NCBI RefSeq assembly: GCF_900100205.1
Contig: NZ_FNEQ01000007.1
Coordinates: forward strand, 1 to 64,000
DNA from: Duganella sp. OV510
GTDB taxonomy: Bacteria > Pseudomonadota > Gammaproteobacteria > Burkholderiales > Burkholderiaceae_D
Length of the DNA stretch: 64,000 nt
Direction of reading: 5' to 3'
This document shows, one piece after another, positions 1-8,985 of this stretch. The notes under the pieces were generated by a model. The model searched no databases and was not told the DNA's origin. It saw only the letters and a list, made by a program, of their open reading frames with translations. The translations under genes were made by a program, and so were the position numbers. The first letter of the stretch is position 1, and the number at the start of each line of letters is the position of its first letter.

Positions 1-89
1 TCAAGGTAATGAAACGGATGGCCTATGGCTACCGCGACTCCGACTTCTTTTTCCTGAAGATCAAAGCCGCGTTTCCCGGTAATCCGTGA
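1..89 (+). CDS. C-terminal end of a transposase, probably ISL3 family (partial)
   Basis: The window opens inside a reading frame (codons from base 3) that ends at a TGA at 87-89. The last 28 residues include RMAYGYRDSDFFFLKIKAAF. This Tyr-Gly-Tyr-Arg-Asp ... Phe-Phe-Leu-Lys-Ile ending is what I associate with the C-terminus of ISL3-type (IS204/IS1001/IS1096/IS1165) DDE transposases. Only the tail is visible, so neither the catalytic residues nor the inverted repeats can be checked, and I could not recognise a terminal repeat downstream. If the call is right, an insertion sequence borders the left end of the window. Family assignment is from memory of the tail motif and is tentative. Confidence 0.5.
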   Translation, partial: KVMKRMAYGYRDSDFFFLKIKAAFPGNP

Positions 90-95
90 AGAGCC

Positions 96-123
96 AAAAA
101 AAAGCCCGCTACGAGAGCGGGCT
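96..123 (-). terminator. Rho-independent terminator of the TonB receptor gene
   Basis: AGCCCGCT (103-110) and AGCGGGCT (116-123) form a perfect 8-bp stem with a 5-nt loop. Read on the minus strand the stem is followed by eight T residues (the A-run at 96-103). This is the canonical form and orientation for ending the minus-strand receptor transcript whose stop is at 235. It also lies just after the transposase stop, but in the plus direction the T tract is poor. Confidence 0.8.
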
Positions 124-234
124 AAATCTATTTCCTTGGAGGAGAATAGAGGAGACAGGTGCAATCATGCCCGTCACCAAACTATTAATCCAATTTATCT
201 TTCTGATGCCAGAGATTCACCAAGCGCATAACAC

Positions 235-2736
235 TTAGAATTTGACGTCCAGCTTGACACTGAAGTAGCGGAACACATCACGTGGCGGCACCCAGCTGCT
301 GGCCGAAACCTGTGGCGAGGTCGAGGTCTGGCCGGCGCGGAACGACGACGGACCGCTGGCGTTGGCGTTCGGGATGTAGAACTTGTCGAACAGGTTGTTG
401 ACGCGGAAGCTCAGCTTGTAGCGATCCTTGCTGTCACGCACGCCAAAGCCCAGATCCGTGATCGAATAGCCATCATTTTCAGCATTCGGATCGTTGTTGA
501 TGTTGGTGCTGTACTTGCCCTGGTAACGCACGTTGACGTTGACAAAGCCCTTGAACGGCATCTGCGGGATCGCGAAGTCGTAGTTGGCGCCGATGTTCAG
601 CTTGATCTTCGGTGTGCCAGGGAACACGCCGCCGTCCAGTTTCTGCACGCCGGTGGTCGACCCTGCTGCGATCGGGAAGCAGGCCGTGTTCTGGCCGGCG
701 ATCGAACCGTTGGCCGCGTACTTGGTCGTGCCCACCGCGACATTGGTCGGGTCGCTGTAGCATGGGCCGTTGGCCCACTCATCGATCTTCGGACGGGTGT
801 AGGCCAGCGCCGCATTGACGGTCAGGTTCTGCGCCACCAGCGCGTTCATGTCGATCTCGAAGCCACGGGTGGAAATGTGCGGAATCGAATTCAGCTGGCT
901 ATAGATGGTTGGGTCGTTTGGCAGCACATAGGTGACGTTCTGCTGGTAACCGAAGAAGTCCGACAGGTAGGCCGTGGCCGCGATCGACACGCGGTTGTTG
1001 AACAGGTTGGCCTTGGTGCCGAGTTCGAAGCTCTGGCTGGTCTCCGGCTTGATCGGGAACGCCGCCGACGCCTTCAGGCCCGAGGTAACGTCATACGCCT
1101 CGCCCTTGTAGCCGGTCGATGCCTGCGTGTAGACCATCCAGTCCGGGGTGATCTGCTTCTGCAGACTGAGCTTGCCGGTGACGGCGCGGTCGGTGTTGCC
1201 GATGCTGTGGAACTGGTCCACGCCTTCCGGACCCGGCTTGAAGGTCGATTCGTCCAGCTGGTCGGTGTAGTAGTTGCGCTTGTAGTGGTAGCCCGAGATT
1301 TCCTCGTTCAGACGCATGCCGCCGGTCAGCGTCCAGGTCGGCGCGAACTCCCACGACGCCTGGCCAAACACCGACTTGTTGGTGTTGTAGATGTCGGTGT
1401 AGTAATTGGTCGGGCTGGATGGCGAGTTGCCGTTGCAGGCGGTCGGCGCCACGCAGTAGCCACGGATGAAGTGGCGGTAGATCTCGTTATGCGCCGCCCA
1501 CAGGCCGGCCACATATTTGAAGGTGCCTGTGTCCGGCGAGACGTAGCGGAATTCCTGCGTCTTCGAACGGATGTCGTAGGTGCCGAACTGGTAGTTGCCG
1601 ATGGTTGGCACGGTCTGGCCGGCGGCCGCGATGGTCGGCAGGTCGGTAAAGTCCTGGTCGCGGAAGTCGTTGGCCAGGTATTTGCTCCACGAGGTGATCG
1701 ACATCAGCGTGGCGTCGTTCGGCAAGGTCCACGACACTTTCAGGCCGACGCCGCGATCGCTGGAAATCAGGCCGGTCGGAAAGTCGCGGCGCACATTGCG
1801 GTTGCCCTTGTCGTTGACGTTGATGCCAGCCAGCAGTTGCGACGCCGGCAGCAGCGGATTGCCGTTCAGGTAGACGCCATCCAGGCCGATCGGCGTCGAT
1901 ACCTGGGTGCCGGCTGCGGCCGAACCGGTGCGCAGGTTGAAACCGTTCACCGCCGTCACGCCGCGCGAGTTTTCCTGGTAGTTGTAGCGTGGCGTGAGGT
2001 CGACCTGCACCGTGTCGATCGGATTCCACTGCAGCTTGGCCATGAAGGTCTTGCCGCCCGAACCGTTGACGTCCTTGCCATCGGTCAGGTTGTGGAAATT
2101 GCCCGGCATGCGCGTCTTGCCGGCGTACAGGCGCAGCGCGAAGTGCTCGTCCAGCTGGCCGCCGGCCGAGGCGTTGACGCGCCATTCGTGGTCATTGGTC
2201 AAATAGGTGCTGGCGCGATAGGTCATCGGGCCGGAAATCTGCTTGGTGACGATGTTGACCGCGCCAGCCACCGCCGACTTGCCGAACAGCGTGCTTTGCG
2301 GGCCTTTCAGCACCTCGATGCGGGCCACGTCGGCCAGGTCCTTGAAGGCCTGGAACTGGGTGGCGATCGGGATGTCATCGATGATCACCGCCACGTCCGA
2401 CTCGACACCAATGCCGACCGAGACGGTGCCGATGCCGCGCATGAAGATGGCGTTGTTGGCGGCGGTGGTGCCGGAATTCAGCGTCAGCGATGGCATCATC
2501 GCCACCACGTCCTCGATTTCACGGATGTTGGTGCGCTGGATTTCCTGCTCGCTCATCACCGAAATCGACATTGGAACGCTTTCCAATTTTTCGACGCGTT
2601 TATTCGCGGTTACTACTACCGTCTCCAGCGTGCCGGGTTTGGTGGTCGATTCTTCTTGCTGCGCCTGGGCGTTCATGGCCAGTAAAGCCAGCGCAAGCGC
2701 CGACGCCATCGGCGTCAGGTGGATGGGTTTCTTCAT
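235..2736 (-). CDS. TonB-dependent outer-membrane receptor
   Basis: An 833-residue protein with a signal peptide (about residues 1-25, ending in NAQA) and a TonB-box-like stretch, ETVVVTANKR, near residue 40. A plug domain follows to about residue 165, including MRGIGTVSVGIGVESDVAVI and the plug end IEVLKGPQSTLFGKSAVAGA. The long remainder fits the 22-stranded barrel and ends in an aromatic residue (VKLDVKF), as outer-membrane proteins do. Length is typical. The substrate cannot be read from sequence. The gene stands alone between a transposase tail and an acyl-CoA dehydrogenase operon, with its own terminator, and it lacks the N-terminal signalling domain of FecA-type transducers. It resembles the generic TonB receptors that are numerous in Oxalobacteraceae rather than a recognisable siderophore receptor. 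Confidence 0.93.
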   Translation of the reverse strand: MKKPIHLTPMASALALALLAMNAQAQQEESTTKPGTLETVVVTANKRVEKLESVPMSISVMSEQEIQRTNIREIEDVVAMMPSLTLNSGTTAANNAIFMRGIGTVSVGIGVESDVAVIIDDIPIATQFQAFKDLADVARIEVLKGPQSTLFGKSAVAGAVNIVTKQISGPMTYRASTYLTNDHEWRVNASAGGQLDEHFALRLYAGKTRMPGNFHNLTDGKDVNGSGGKTFMAKLQWNPIDTVQVDLTPRYNYQENSRGVTAVNGFNLRTGSAAAGTQVSTPIGLDGVYLNGNPLLPASQLLAGINVNDKGNRNVRRDFPTGLISSDRGVGLKVSWTLPNDATLMSITSWSKYLANDFRDQDFTDLPTIAAAGQTVPTIGNYQFGTYDIRSKTQEFRYVSPDTGTFKYVAGLWAAHNEIYRHFIRGYCVAPTACNGNSPSSPTNYYTDIYNTNKSVFGQASWEFAPTWTLTGGMRLNEEISGYHYKRNYYTDQLDESTFKPGPEGVDQFHSIGNTDRAVTGKLSLQKQITPDWMVYTQASTGYKGEAYDVTSGLKASAAFPIKPETSQSFELGTKANLFNNRVSIAATAYLSDFFGYQQNVTYVLPNDPTIYSQLNSIPHISTRGFEIDMNALVAQNLTVNAALAYTRPKIDEWANGPCYSDPTNVAVGTTKYAANGSIAGQNTACFPIAAGSTTGVQKLDGGVFPGTPKIKLNIGANYDFAIPQMPFKGFVNVNVRYQGKYSTNINNDPNAENDGYSITDLGFGVRDSKDRYKLSFRVNNLFDKFYIPNANASGPSSFRAGQTSTSPQVSASSWVPPRDVFRYFSVKLDVKF

Positions 2737-2875
2737 GGTCGTCTCCGTTCTAGTTTTAGTTAATCGTTTAACTTAAGTGACGAGCAAGATTAAAACAGCC
2801 TCCAAAATAAGTCAATACAAGTGGGAAATCCGCGCAACACATGCGCGGAAAACGATTACCTTAAATGTCAAAGGG

Positions 2876-4090
2876 TTATTTGTAGCGGGCAAGTTCCATT
2901 TTGCCGATCTGGGAACGGTGCACCTCGTCGGGACCGTCGGCCAGGCGCAGCGAGCGGGCGCTCGCATAGGCGTGAGCCAGGAAAGGGTCGGCCATGCCGC
3001 CGCCGCCCTGCACCTGTATCGCCCAGTCTATCACCTTGCAAGCCATGTTCGGCGCCGCCACCTTGATCATGGCGATTTCCTTGGCTGCCACCTTGTTGCC
3101 GACCGTATCCATCATGAAGGCGGCGTTCAGCACCAGCAAGCGTGCCTGGTCGATCAGGATGCGCGACTCGGCAATGCGTTCCAGCGTCACGCCCTGCTCC
3201 GCCACCGGCTTGCCGAATGCCACGCGCGACAGGCTGCGCTTGCACATCTGCTCCAGCGCGCGCTCGGCCAGGCCGATCAGCCGCATGCAGTGGTGGATGC
3301 GGCCGGGACCGAGGCGGCCCTGGGCAATCTCGAAGCCTCTGCCCTCGCCCAGCAGCAGGTTGCCGGCTGGCACGCGGACGTTGTCAAACACCACCTCGGC
3401 GTGGCCGTGCGGCGCATCGTCGAAGCCGAACACCGGCAGGTGGCGCAGGATGTTGACGCCGGGTGTGTTGCGCGGCACCAGTATCATCGATTGCTGCTTG
3501 TGGCGGCTGGCATTGTCCGGATCGCTTTTGCCCATGAAGATGAACAGCGCGCAGCGTGGATCATTGGCGCCGGACGACCACCATTTGCGGCCGTTGATGA
3601 CGTACTCATCACCATCGCGGACAATCGAGCTTTCGATATTGGTGGCGTCCGACGAGGCCACCGCGGGCTCGGTCATGCCGAAGCAGGAACGGATGCGGCC
3701 GTCGAGCAGCGGTTCCAGCCACTGTTTCTGTTGCTCCGGCGCGCCGTAGCGCGCCAGCACTTCCATATTGCCGGTGTCCGGCGCCGAGCAGTTGAACACT
3801 TCCGGCGCCCAGTGCACGCGGCCCATGATCTCGCACAGCGGAGCATATTCCAGGTTGGTAAGGCCGGCGCCCTGGTCGGAATCCGGCAGGAACAGGTTCC
3901 ACAGGCCGGCGGCACGCGCCTTCAGCTTCAGCTCTTCCATGATGCGGGTCGCCACCCAGGCGTTGCCGGCGTTGCGGTTGGCGTCCACCTCGGCGTGAAA
4001 CGCGGCTTCGTTCGGGTAGATATGTTCTTCCATGAAGGCCGTCAATTTGGCCTGGAGTTGCTTTACTTTCGGGCTGTAGTCGAAATCCAT
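2876..4090 (-). CDS. acyl-CoA dehydrogenase
   Basis: A 404-residue flavoprotein of the acyl-CoA dehydrogenase superfamily that introduces a 2,3-double bond into an acyl-CoA thioester and passes electrons to ETF. Order: helical N-terminal domain, beta domain with [16 protein letters not shown] and [10 protein letters not shown] (FAD/substrate contacts), and C-terminal helical domain with [12 protein letters not shown] and [22 protein letters not shown] near the C-terminus is the position of the catalytic glutamate in the ACAD10/11-like subgroup. It lies 9 bp downstream of the phosphatase-like gene on the same strand, so the two are probably co-transcribed from the promoter facing the LysR gene at 4888. 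Chain-length preference cannot be told. I see no terminator with a T-run after it. Confidence 0.92.
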   Translation of the reverse strand: MDFDYSPKVKQLQAKLTAFMEEHIYPNEAAFHAEVDANRNAGNAWVATRIMEELKLKARAAGLWNLFLPDSDQGAGLTNLEYAPLCEIMGRVHWAPEVFNCSAPDTGNMEVLARYGAPEQQKQWLEPLLDGRIRSCFGMTEPAVASSDATNIESSIVRDGDEYVINGRKWWSSGANDPRCALFIFMGKSDPDNASRHKQQSMILVPRNTPGVNILRHLPVFGFDDAPHGHAEVVFDNVRVPAGNLLLGEGRGFEIAQGRLGPGRIHHCMRLIGLAERALEQMCKRSLSRVAFGKPVAEQGVTLERIAESRILIDQARLLVLNAAFMMDTVGNKVAAKEIAMIKVAAPNMACKVIDWAIQVQGGGGMADPFLAHAYASARSLRLADGPDEVHRSQIGKMELARYK

Positions 4091-4099
4091 CGTGTCTCC

Positions 4100-4804
4100 T
4101 TATCGGTATGTGACCGCACCTGGCTGGCCCAGCCATTCCAGATGCGCATAATTATTCAGGTAGCTCAGCGTGAACTGGCCGGGGCGCTGCATCAGCTTGG
4201 TGACGGCGGCGTTGGCCAGCGTCCAGTTCAGTTCCATGACCTGGAAATCCTGCAGGCCCAGCAGATGCTGCATCAGCGCCGCGATCACGCCGCCGGAGGT
4301 GAACACGATGGTGGTCTGCTTGCTGCTGTCGGTGTCCAGCCGTTCCAGCGCGCGCACGCAGCGGCGGCGGAAGTCCGGCCAGGTTTCGCTGTAGTCGCCG
4401 TCATGCCAGCCACTCATCCAGCGCTGCATGGCGGCGCGGAACAGATGCTCCAGCGCGCGCGGCGGATCGACATGCGCGGCCAGCAGCGCCTTGAAGGCGG
4501 CGGCGTCGGCAAATTCCGGGCAATGCCGCAGCAGCACCTCGTGATGATCGAATTCAGCGAAGTCCTCGTCGGTGATCCATTCGGTGTCGACCAGCAGCTT
4601 CTTCGGCAACGCGCCCATGCAGGCGTCCGCCGTCTGCCGGTGGCGCGCCATGCCGCCGTTGATCACCTTGTGGAAGCGCTGATGCGTGTTGGCATACCAC
4701 TGGCCCAGCAAGCGCGCCTGCTCATAGCCCAGTTCCGACAACTGATCGTAATTGGCTTTGCCGAACGAGGCCTGCCCGTGGCGCACCAGAAAAATTTGTC
4801 CCAT
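4100..4804 (-). CDS. histidine phosphatase superfamily protein (phosphoglycerate mutase-like)
   Basis: A 234-residue protein beginning MGQIFLVRHGQASFG, which holds the RHG motif with the phospho-accepting histidine. The start at 4804 is chosen because GGGAGGAGG lies 6-8 bases upstream. An in-frame upstream ATG at 4855 would add 17 residues without support and would run into the divergent promoter. The usual second motif, (S/A)HGG, reads FTSGGVIAAL near residue 160, so the second catalytic histidine is replaced by serine. Variants of this kind occur in proteobacterial relatives, so this may be an active subgroup or a binding protein. It is the first gene of a likely two-gene operon with the acyl-CoA dehydrogenase; substrate unknown. 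Confidence 0.85.
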   Translation of the reverse strand: MGQIFLVRHGQASFGKANYDQLSELGYEQARLLGQWYANTHQRFHKVINGGMARHRQTADACMGALPKKLLVDTEWITDEDFAEFDHHEVLLRHCPEFADAAAFKALLAAHVDPPRALEHLFRAAMQRWMSGWHDGDYSETWPDFRRRCVRALERLDTDSSKQTTIVFTSGGVIAALMQHLLGLQDFQVMELNWTLANAAVTKLMQRPGQFTLSYLNNYAHLEWLGQPGAVTYR

Positions 4805-4846
4805 ATCGCCTCCTCCCGAGAACCGTAGCTTAGCGGCTAGCCTATA

Positions 4847-4861
4847 ATTCATCAAATGAAT
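4847..4861. promoter_or_regulatory. palindrome in the LysR/phosphatase divergent promoter
   Basis: ATTCAT-CAA-ATGAAT is a perfect 6-bp dyad between the divergent genes starting at 4804 and 4888. A TATAAT hexamer lies at 4843-4848 on the plus strand, overlapping it. LysR regulators usually bind interrupted dyads in exactly this position, so it is a candidate site for the LysR protein encoded next door. Binding is inference. Confidence 0.4.
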
Positions 4862-4887
4862 AGAATTAATGCTCCGCGATAAATCTC

Positions 4888-5799
4888 ATGCATATATCCA
4901 AGGTCGACCTCAACCTGTTCATCGTGCTGGAAGCCATCTACGCCGAAGGCAGCATCACGCGCGCCAGCCAGAAAATGAACCTGACGCAGCCGGCCATCAG
5001 CCACGCGCTGAACCGGCTGCGCCAGCTGTTCGACGATCCGCTGTTCGAGCGCCAGGGCCACGTGATGACGCCAACGCCGCTGGCCCGTTCCATCATCGAG
5101 CCGGTGCGGCGCGCGCTGCGCGGATTTGAGGTGACGCTGACCGGCGCCGCGCGCTTCGACGCCGCCAGCAGCGGGCGCAACTTCTCGCTGGCGGTGCGCG
5201 ACGTGCTGGAAGCCAGCGTGCTGCCGCCGCTGATGGCCGGCATCGCACGCGAGGCGCCTTCGGCCACGCTGAGCACGGTGCAGGTCAGTCGTCGCGAGCT
5301 GGAAAGCGAACTGGCCGCCGGCACGCTGGACGCCGCCATCGACGTGCTGCTGCCGCTGCCGAACGATGTCCGCCGCGCGCAGCTGGCGGGCGACCAGACG
5401 GTGGTGCTGGTGCGGCGTGGCCATCCGCTGGTCAAGCGCCGCGCACTGACGCTGGAGACCTATCTGCAACTGGAACACATCCAGACCAGCTCGCGCCGCC
5501 GTGGTCCGGGCCTGGAAGATGTGGAACTGAGCAGGCAAGGCCTGCAACGCCGCATCCGCCTGCGCTGCCAGCACTACTTCGCCGCCTGCCGCGTGGTCAG
5601 CCAGACCGACCTGGCGCTAACCATGCCCGACCGCCTGGCACGCATCGTCAACCAGCAGTTCAACAACCAGATCCTGCCGCTGCCGCTGGCCATGCCATCG
5701 CTGGACGTGTATTTGTACTGGCACGCCAACGTCGACAACGACCCGGCCAACACCTGGCTACGCAGCCAGATCGCCGCCGCCATGCAGGCCGCCGGCTGA
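4888..5799 (+). CDS. LysR-family transcriptional regulator
   Basis: A 303-residue regulator. Residues 1-65 are the winged helix-turn-helix (DLNLFIVLEAIYAEGSITRA, then LTQPAISHALNRLRQLF and DPLFERQGHVM). The remainder is a periplasmic-binding-like effector domain. It is divergent from the phosphatase-acyl-CoA dehydrogenase pair, the usual arrangement for a LysR activator of the neighbouring operon, which would make an acyl-CoA or related acid a plausible effector (inference). No strong Shine-Dalgarno precedes the ATG. The EcsC-like gene follows about 50 bases later on the same strand and may be read through. Confidence 0.92.
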   Translation: MHISKVDLNLFIVLEAIYAEGSITRASQKMNLTQPAISHALNRLRQLFDDPLFERQGHVMTPTPLARSIIEPVRRALRGFEVTLTGAARFDAASSGRNFSLAVRDVLEASVLPPLMAGIAREAPSATLSTVQVSRRELESELAAGTLDAAIDVLLPLPNDVRRAQLAGDQTVVLVRRGHPLVKRRALTLETYLQLEHIQTSSRRRGPGLEDVELSRQGLQRRIRLRCQHYFAACRVVSQTDLALTMPDRLARIVNQQFNNQILPLPLAMPSLDVYLYWHANVDNDPANTWLRSQIAAAMQAAG

Positions 5800-5848
5800 T
5801 TCCCCCAAGTGATACCATGCGATGTCTCAATCTGCGACAAGGGCCAAG

Positions 5849-6664
5849 ATGAATGCCAAGGAATTACAGGACCTGGAAAACGCGGTCAAACTGCTGACCG
5901 CGACGCCCGTCCTGATCCGCATGAGCAATGCGGTCGGTTCGACCATCGAAGCGGGCATGAAAAAGCTGCCGGCCAAGGTGCGCGACGGTATCCAGGACGC
6001 CACCCACAAAGGCCTGACCAAAGCCATCGAATGGGCCGGCAAATCACTGGACGGCAAAGTGCAGGATGCCAGCACCAGGCGCCATATGCTGGCTGCCGCC
6101 ACCACCGGCGCCATCGGCGGTTTTTTCGGCTTCGCCGGCCTGGCGATTGAAATTCCCGCGACCACCATGCTGATGATGCGCTCGATACTCGACATCGCGC
6201 GCAGCGAAGGCCACGACATTACCGATCCGGTCATCCAGCTCGAATGCCTGAGCGTCTTCAGCCACGGCAGCAGTAGCACCCAGTCCGACGACGCCACCGA
6301 CACCAGCTACTACACGGCCCGCGTCGCGCTCGCGGAGACGATGGCGGAAACCGCCAAAGCGCTGAGCAAACTCGCCGCTGAAAAAGCTGCGAAAGGCATA
6401 TCGCAAGGTGTGTCCGCCTCCACCGCCGGTAAATGGATGGCGCGTTTCATCGACGCCGTGGCAACCCGCTTCGGCATCGTCATCACCGAAAAAGCTGCGC
6501 TACAAGCCGCGCCGCTGCTGGGCGCACTGACCGGCGCTACCATCAACAGCCTGTTCATGGACTTCTACCAGGATGTAGCACGCGGCCACTTCACCGTCCT
6601 GCGCCTGGAAAAGCTCTACGGCCAGGAAACCGTAAAAACCCGATTCGAAGCCCTTGCTCCCTGA
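5849..6664 (+). CDS. EcsC-family protein
   Basis: A 271-residue protein matching the EcsC family in its helical, Gly/Ala-rich core, for example LAAATTGAIGGFFGFAGLAI followed by EIPATTMLMMRSI, and in its ALTGATINSLFMDFYQDVA ending. EcsC proteins are named after the third gene of the Bacillus ecs ABC-transporter operon; the function of proteobacterial homologues is unknown. The start at 5849 (MNAKELQDL) has AAGGG 8 bases upstream. An in-frame ATG at 5822 has no ribosome site. The Ala/Gly-rich stretch near residues 85-110 could associate with membrane, but there is no signal peptide. No ecsA/ecsB genes are nearby, so context does not help. Confidence 0.8.
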   Translation: MNAKELQDLENAVKLLTATPVLIRMSNAVGSTIEAGMKKLPAKVRDGIQDATHKGLTKAIEWAGKSLDGKVQDASTRRHMLAAATTGAIGGFFGFAGLAIEIPATTMLMMRSILDIARSEGHDITDPVIQLECLSVFSHGSSSTQSDDATDTSYYTARVALAETMAETAKALSKLAAEKAAKGISQGVSASTAGKWMARFIDAVATRFGIVITEKAALQAAPLLGALTGATINSLFMDFYQDVARGHFTVLRLEKLYGQETVKTRFEALAP

Positions 6665-6672
6665 CGCAGGGG

Positions 6673-6712
6673 CAGTTCCGGCAATCCGCCATGTGGTGGT
6701 TTGCCGGAACTG
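6673..6712. terminator. long hairpin between convergent ecsC-like gene and pqiC
   Basis: CAGTTCCGGCAA (6673-6684) and TTGCCGGAACTG (6701-6712) form a perfect 12-bp stem with a 16-nt loop. It sits between two convergent genes (stops at 6664 and 6731). There is no T-run on either strand, so it is not a canonical intrinsic terminator, but the position suggests bidirectional termination or transcript end protection. Confidence 0.45.
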
Positions 6713-6730
6713 ACTACGACATTGTTGGCA

Positions 6731-7369
6731 TCAGCATGATGGCTTCTCGCCGGCGGCCAGCGTGCGTACGGCTTTGGCGATGTCGGCGCCGATGCGGGTG
6801 ACGGCGCGCCGGTGGCCGGCAACCAGTTCGTCGTAGCCGGCGCCGACGCTTTCCTGCGCCACGCTGCGACAGGTCAGCACCTGCGCATTGCCGGCCAGGC
6901 GCACGCTCCACACCGCGTCAATCAGCGCGTACTGGCCCGGCGCCGATTCGAAGCGCTGCACGTTGGTGCTGATGCGGTACACCGGCGCCTTGTCCGGCAC
7001 CGGATTGCGGAATACGTCGATCGTCCCCAGTTCGCCGGTGATCGTCAGCGACAGCGCCTGTCCAATTTCCGCCGCCGGCGGCGCCGACCAGCGCTCCTGT
7101 TCCAGCACGTCGATGCGGCTGGCGCCGGTCGTCACCACCAGCTGATTGCGCGCCACCTGCTTCGGCACCGTCACCGCCGGCAGCTCGATGTAATAGGCCG
7201 GCGCAGCCAGCGTGGTCCGCGCCGCACCATCCGCCGGCACCGGTTTGCCAACACCGAGGCCATTGCTCAGACTATAGAATCGCTCCTGCGGCACGCTGCC
7301 GCAGGCCGTCAGCATCAGTGCCGCTGCCAGCAGCGTTGCGCACGTGGCGCTAGAACCGTCACGCATCAT
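6731..7369 (-). CDS. pqiC: PqiC-type outer-membrane lipoprotein
   Basis: A 212-residue lipoprotein of the ABC-type transport auxiliary (PqiC/YmbA) family. The N-terminus is hydrophobic and ends in the lipobox LTAC (Cys at about 23), followed by GSVPQERFYSLS, the family's opening. In E. coli PqiC sits in the outer membrane and forms a ring that receives the PqiB needle, completing a periplasm-spanning lipid path. It overlaps the pqiB stop by four bases (ATGA), so translation is coupled. It is the last gene of pqiABC and ends at the 6673-6712 hairpin. Confidence 0.9.
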   Translation of the reverse strand: MMRDGSSATCATLLAAALMLTACGSVPQERFYSLSNGLGVGKPVPADGAARTTLAAPAYYIELPAVTVPKQVARNQLVVTTGASRIDVLEQERWSAPPAAEIGQALSLTITGELGTIDVFRNPVPDKAPVYRISTNVQRFESAPGQYALIDAVWSVRLAGNAQVLTCRSVAQESVGAGYDELVAGHRRAVTRIGADIAKAVRTLAAGEKPSC

Positions 7370-8985
7370 TTCTGCTCTCCTTTTTTCTCCGGCTTACCGC
7401 GTATCAGCGACTCCGGATGCCGCTCCAGATAATCCGACAGGGCATTCAACGACTCCATGGTTTCCGTCACCTGCCGCAAGGCCTCGCGCAAATCCGACTG
7501 CATCGGCGAATCCTTTTGCAGCAGCAGGTCCGCTTCGCTGAAGGTTTTGCGCGCGGCGGCCAGCGTGTCCTTCAGTTCCGGCACCACTTGCGCGTCCAGG
7601 CGCTTCATCAGCACGTCGGCGCTCTTCAGTGTATCGCGCAGGTTCTTGCCGATCTCCTCGAACGGCACCTTATCCAGCTTGCGCGCGATGCTGGACAGCT
7701 GCGTCTGCAACTCATCCAGGCTGTTAGGCACGGTCGGCAGCTCCACCACCTCCGCCGTGGCGTCGATCTTCACCGGCGCCGCATTCGGGAAGAAGTCCAG
7801 CGCCACATACAACTGGCCAGTCAGCAGGTTCCCGGTGCGCAGCTGGCCGCGCAGGCCGCGCGCCACCAGGCGCTCCAGCACCAATGCACCGTTGCGCTCC
7901 TGGTCATCCTGCACGCTCTTGGCAAAGCTGCGGCCCAGGCGTGCCGGGTACATATCCACCGTCACCGGCATGCGGAAGTTCTTCTTCACAGGATCGAACT
8001 CCACGCCGACCGAGCGCACCTCGCCCAGCACGATGCCACGGAAGTCCACCGCTGCGCCGGCCGACAAGCCGCGCAGCGACTGGTCGAAATACAGCACCGT
8101 GGTCACCGCCATGCCATCCGGCTCGCGCATCGCGCTGGCCTGGTCTGCCGCCAGCGCGAACTCGCTACCGCCCGGCGCCACCGCCGACGGCTTCTGTCCG
8201 CTCACCGACTCAAACGAAATGCCACCCACCAGCACTGCCGCCAGCGACTGGGTATTCACCTTGAAACCGCTGGAATCCAGGCGTACGTCAACGCCGCTGG
8301 CATGCCACCAGCGCGTGTTCTTGCCCACATACTGATCGTAAGGCGCGGCGATAAACACCGACATTTTCACACCCCGGCCCTTCTCTTCCAGATCGAAACC
8401 GGTCACCTGCCCCACCTGGATGCGGCGATAGAAAATCGGCGCACCGACATCGATGGAACCCAGCGATTCGCTATGCAGCAAATAGGATGTGCCCTTCTCG
8501 TCGCGCGTCACCTGCGGCGGCTTTTCCAGCCCGGTGAATTCATTGGTGGTTTCCTCCGACTTGCCGGCATCCACGCCGATGTATGAGCCGGACAGCAAAG
8601 TGTTCAGCCCCGACACGCCACTGGCGCCGATGCGCGGCCGCACCACCCAGAAGCGCGTATCCTGCGCCGTGAAGCGCTTGGCCTCCTTGCTCATGTCGAT
8701 CGTCACCAGCACCTTGGACAAGTCACGCGCCAGCGAGATCGACTTCACCAGGCCGATATCCACGTCCTTGTACTTCACCTTGGTCTTGCCCGGCTCCAGT
8801 CCATCCGCGCTGCGGAAGCTGACGGTCACGGTTGGCCCCTGGTCCAGCAGCGTCTTGGTCACCAGCGTCAGGCCGATGAGCGCCGCCAGCAAGGGAATCA
8901 GCCACACCAGCGATGGCAGCCAGCGGTTGGCCTTCTCCACTTCCGGCTCGTTCAACGGCGGATTGCCGTTCTCATTCTCAGGCAT
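7366..8985 (-). CDS. pqiB: PqiB, MCE-domain intermembrane lipid transport protein
   Basis: A 539-residue inner-membrane-anchored protein. A transmembrane helix lies at about residues 25-45 (LPSLVWLIPLLAALIGLTLV), followed by three MCE repeats. The first begins TVTVSFRSADGLEPG, the second is around GSIDVGAPIFYRRIQVGQV and the third is around LRGLSAGAAVDFRGIVLGEV. A long helical C-terminal segment follows (LDELQTQLSSIARKLDKVPF onward). In E. coli PqiB this segment forms the needle through the periplasm. The start at 8985 has GGAGAG 5 bases upstream; an alternative 12 bases further up has none. It overlaps pqiA by 8 bp. Confidence 0.95.
   Translation of the reverse strand: MPENENGNPPLNEPEVEKANRWLPSLVWLIPLLAALIGLTLVTKTLLDQGPTVTVSFRSADGLEPGKTKVKYKDVDIGLVKSISLARDLSKVLVTIDMSKEAKRFTAQDTRFWVVRPRIGASGVSGLNTLLSGSYIGVDAGKSEETTNEFTGLEKPPQVTRDEKGTSYLLHSESLGSIDVGAPIFYRRIQVGQVTGFDLEEKGRGVKMSVFIAAPYDQYVGKNTRWWHASGVDVRLDSSGFKVNTQSLAAVLVGGISFESVSGQKPSAVAPGGSEFALAADQASAMREPDGMAVTTVLYFDQSLRGLSAGAAVDFRGIVLGEVRSVGVEFDPVKKNFRMPVTVDMYPARLGRSFAKSVQDDQERNGALVLERLVARGLRGQLRTGNLLTGQLYVALDFFPNAAPVKIDATAEVVELPTVPNSLDELQTQLSSIARKLDKVPFEEIGKNLRDTLKSADVLMKRLDAQVVPELKDTLAAARKTFSEADLLLQKDSPMQSDLREALRQVTETMESLNALSDYLERHPESLIRGKPEKKGEQK

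Noticed and set aside
877..2685. 602-codon plus-strand open frame opposite the first TonB receptor
   Set aside because: It is antisense to a clear receptor gene, Arg/Val/His-rich in the manner of GC-rich shadow frames, and lacks a ribosome site or any recognisable motif.
2830..2848. CCGCGC-N7-GCGCGG hairpin after the acyl-CoA dehydrogenase gene as an intrinsic terminator
   Set aside because: The stem is only 6 bp and no T-run follows on the minus strand, so it is not strong enough to call.
2777..4828. 683-codon plus-strand frame across the acyl-CoA dehydrogenase and phosphatase genes
   Set aside because: It is a complementary-strand shadow of two well-supported genes and has low-complexity His/Arg/Gln composition.
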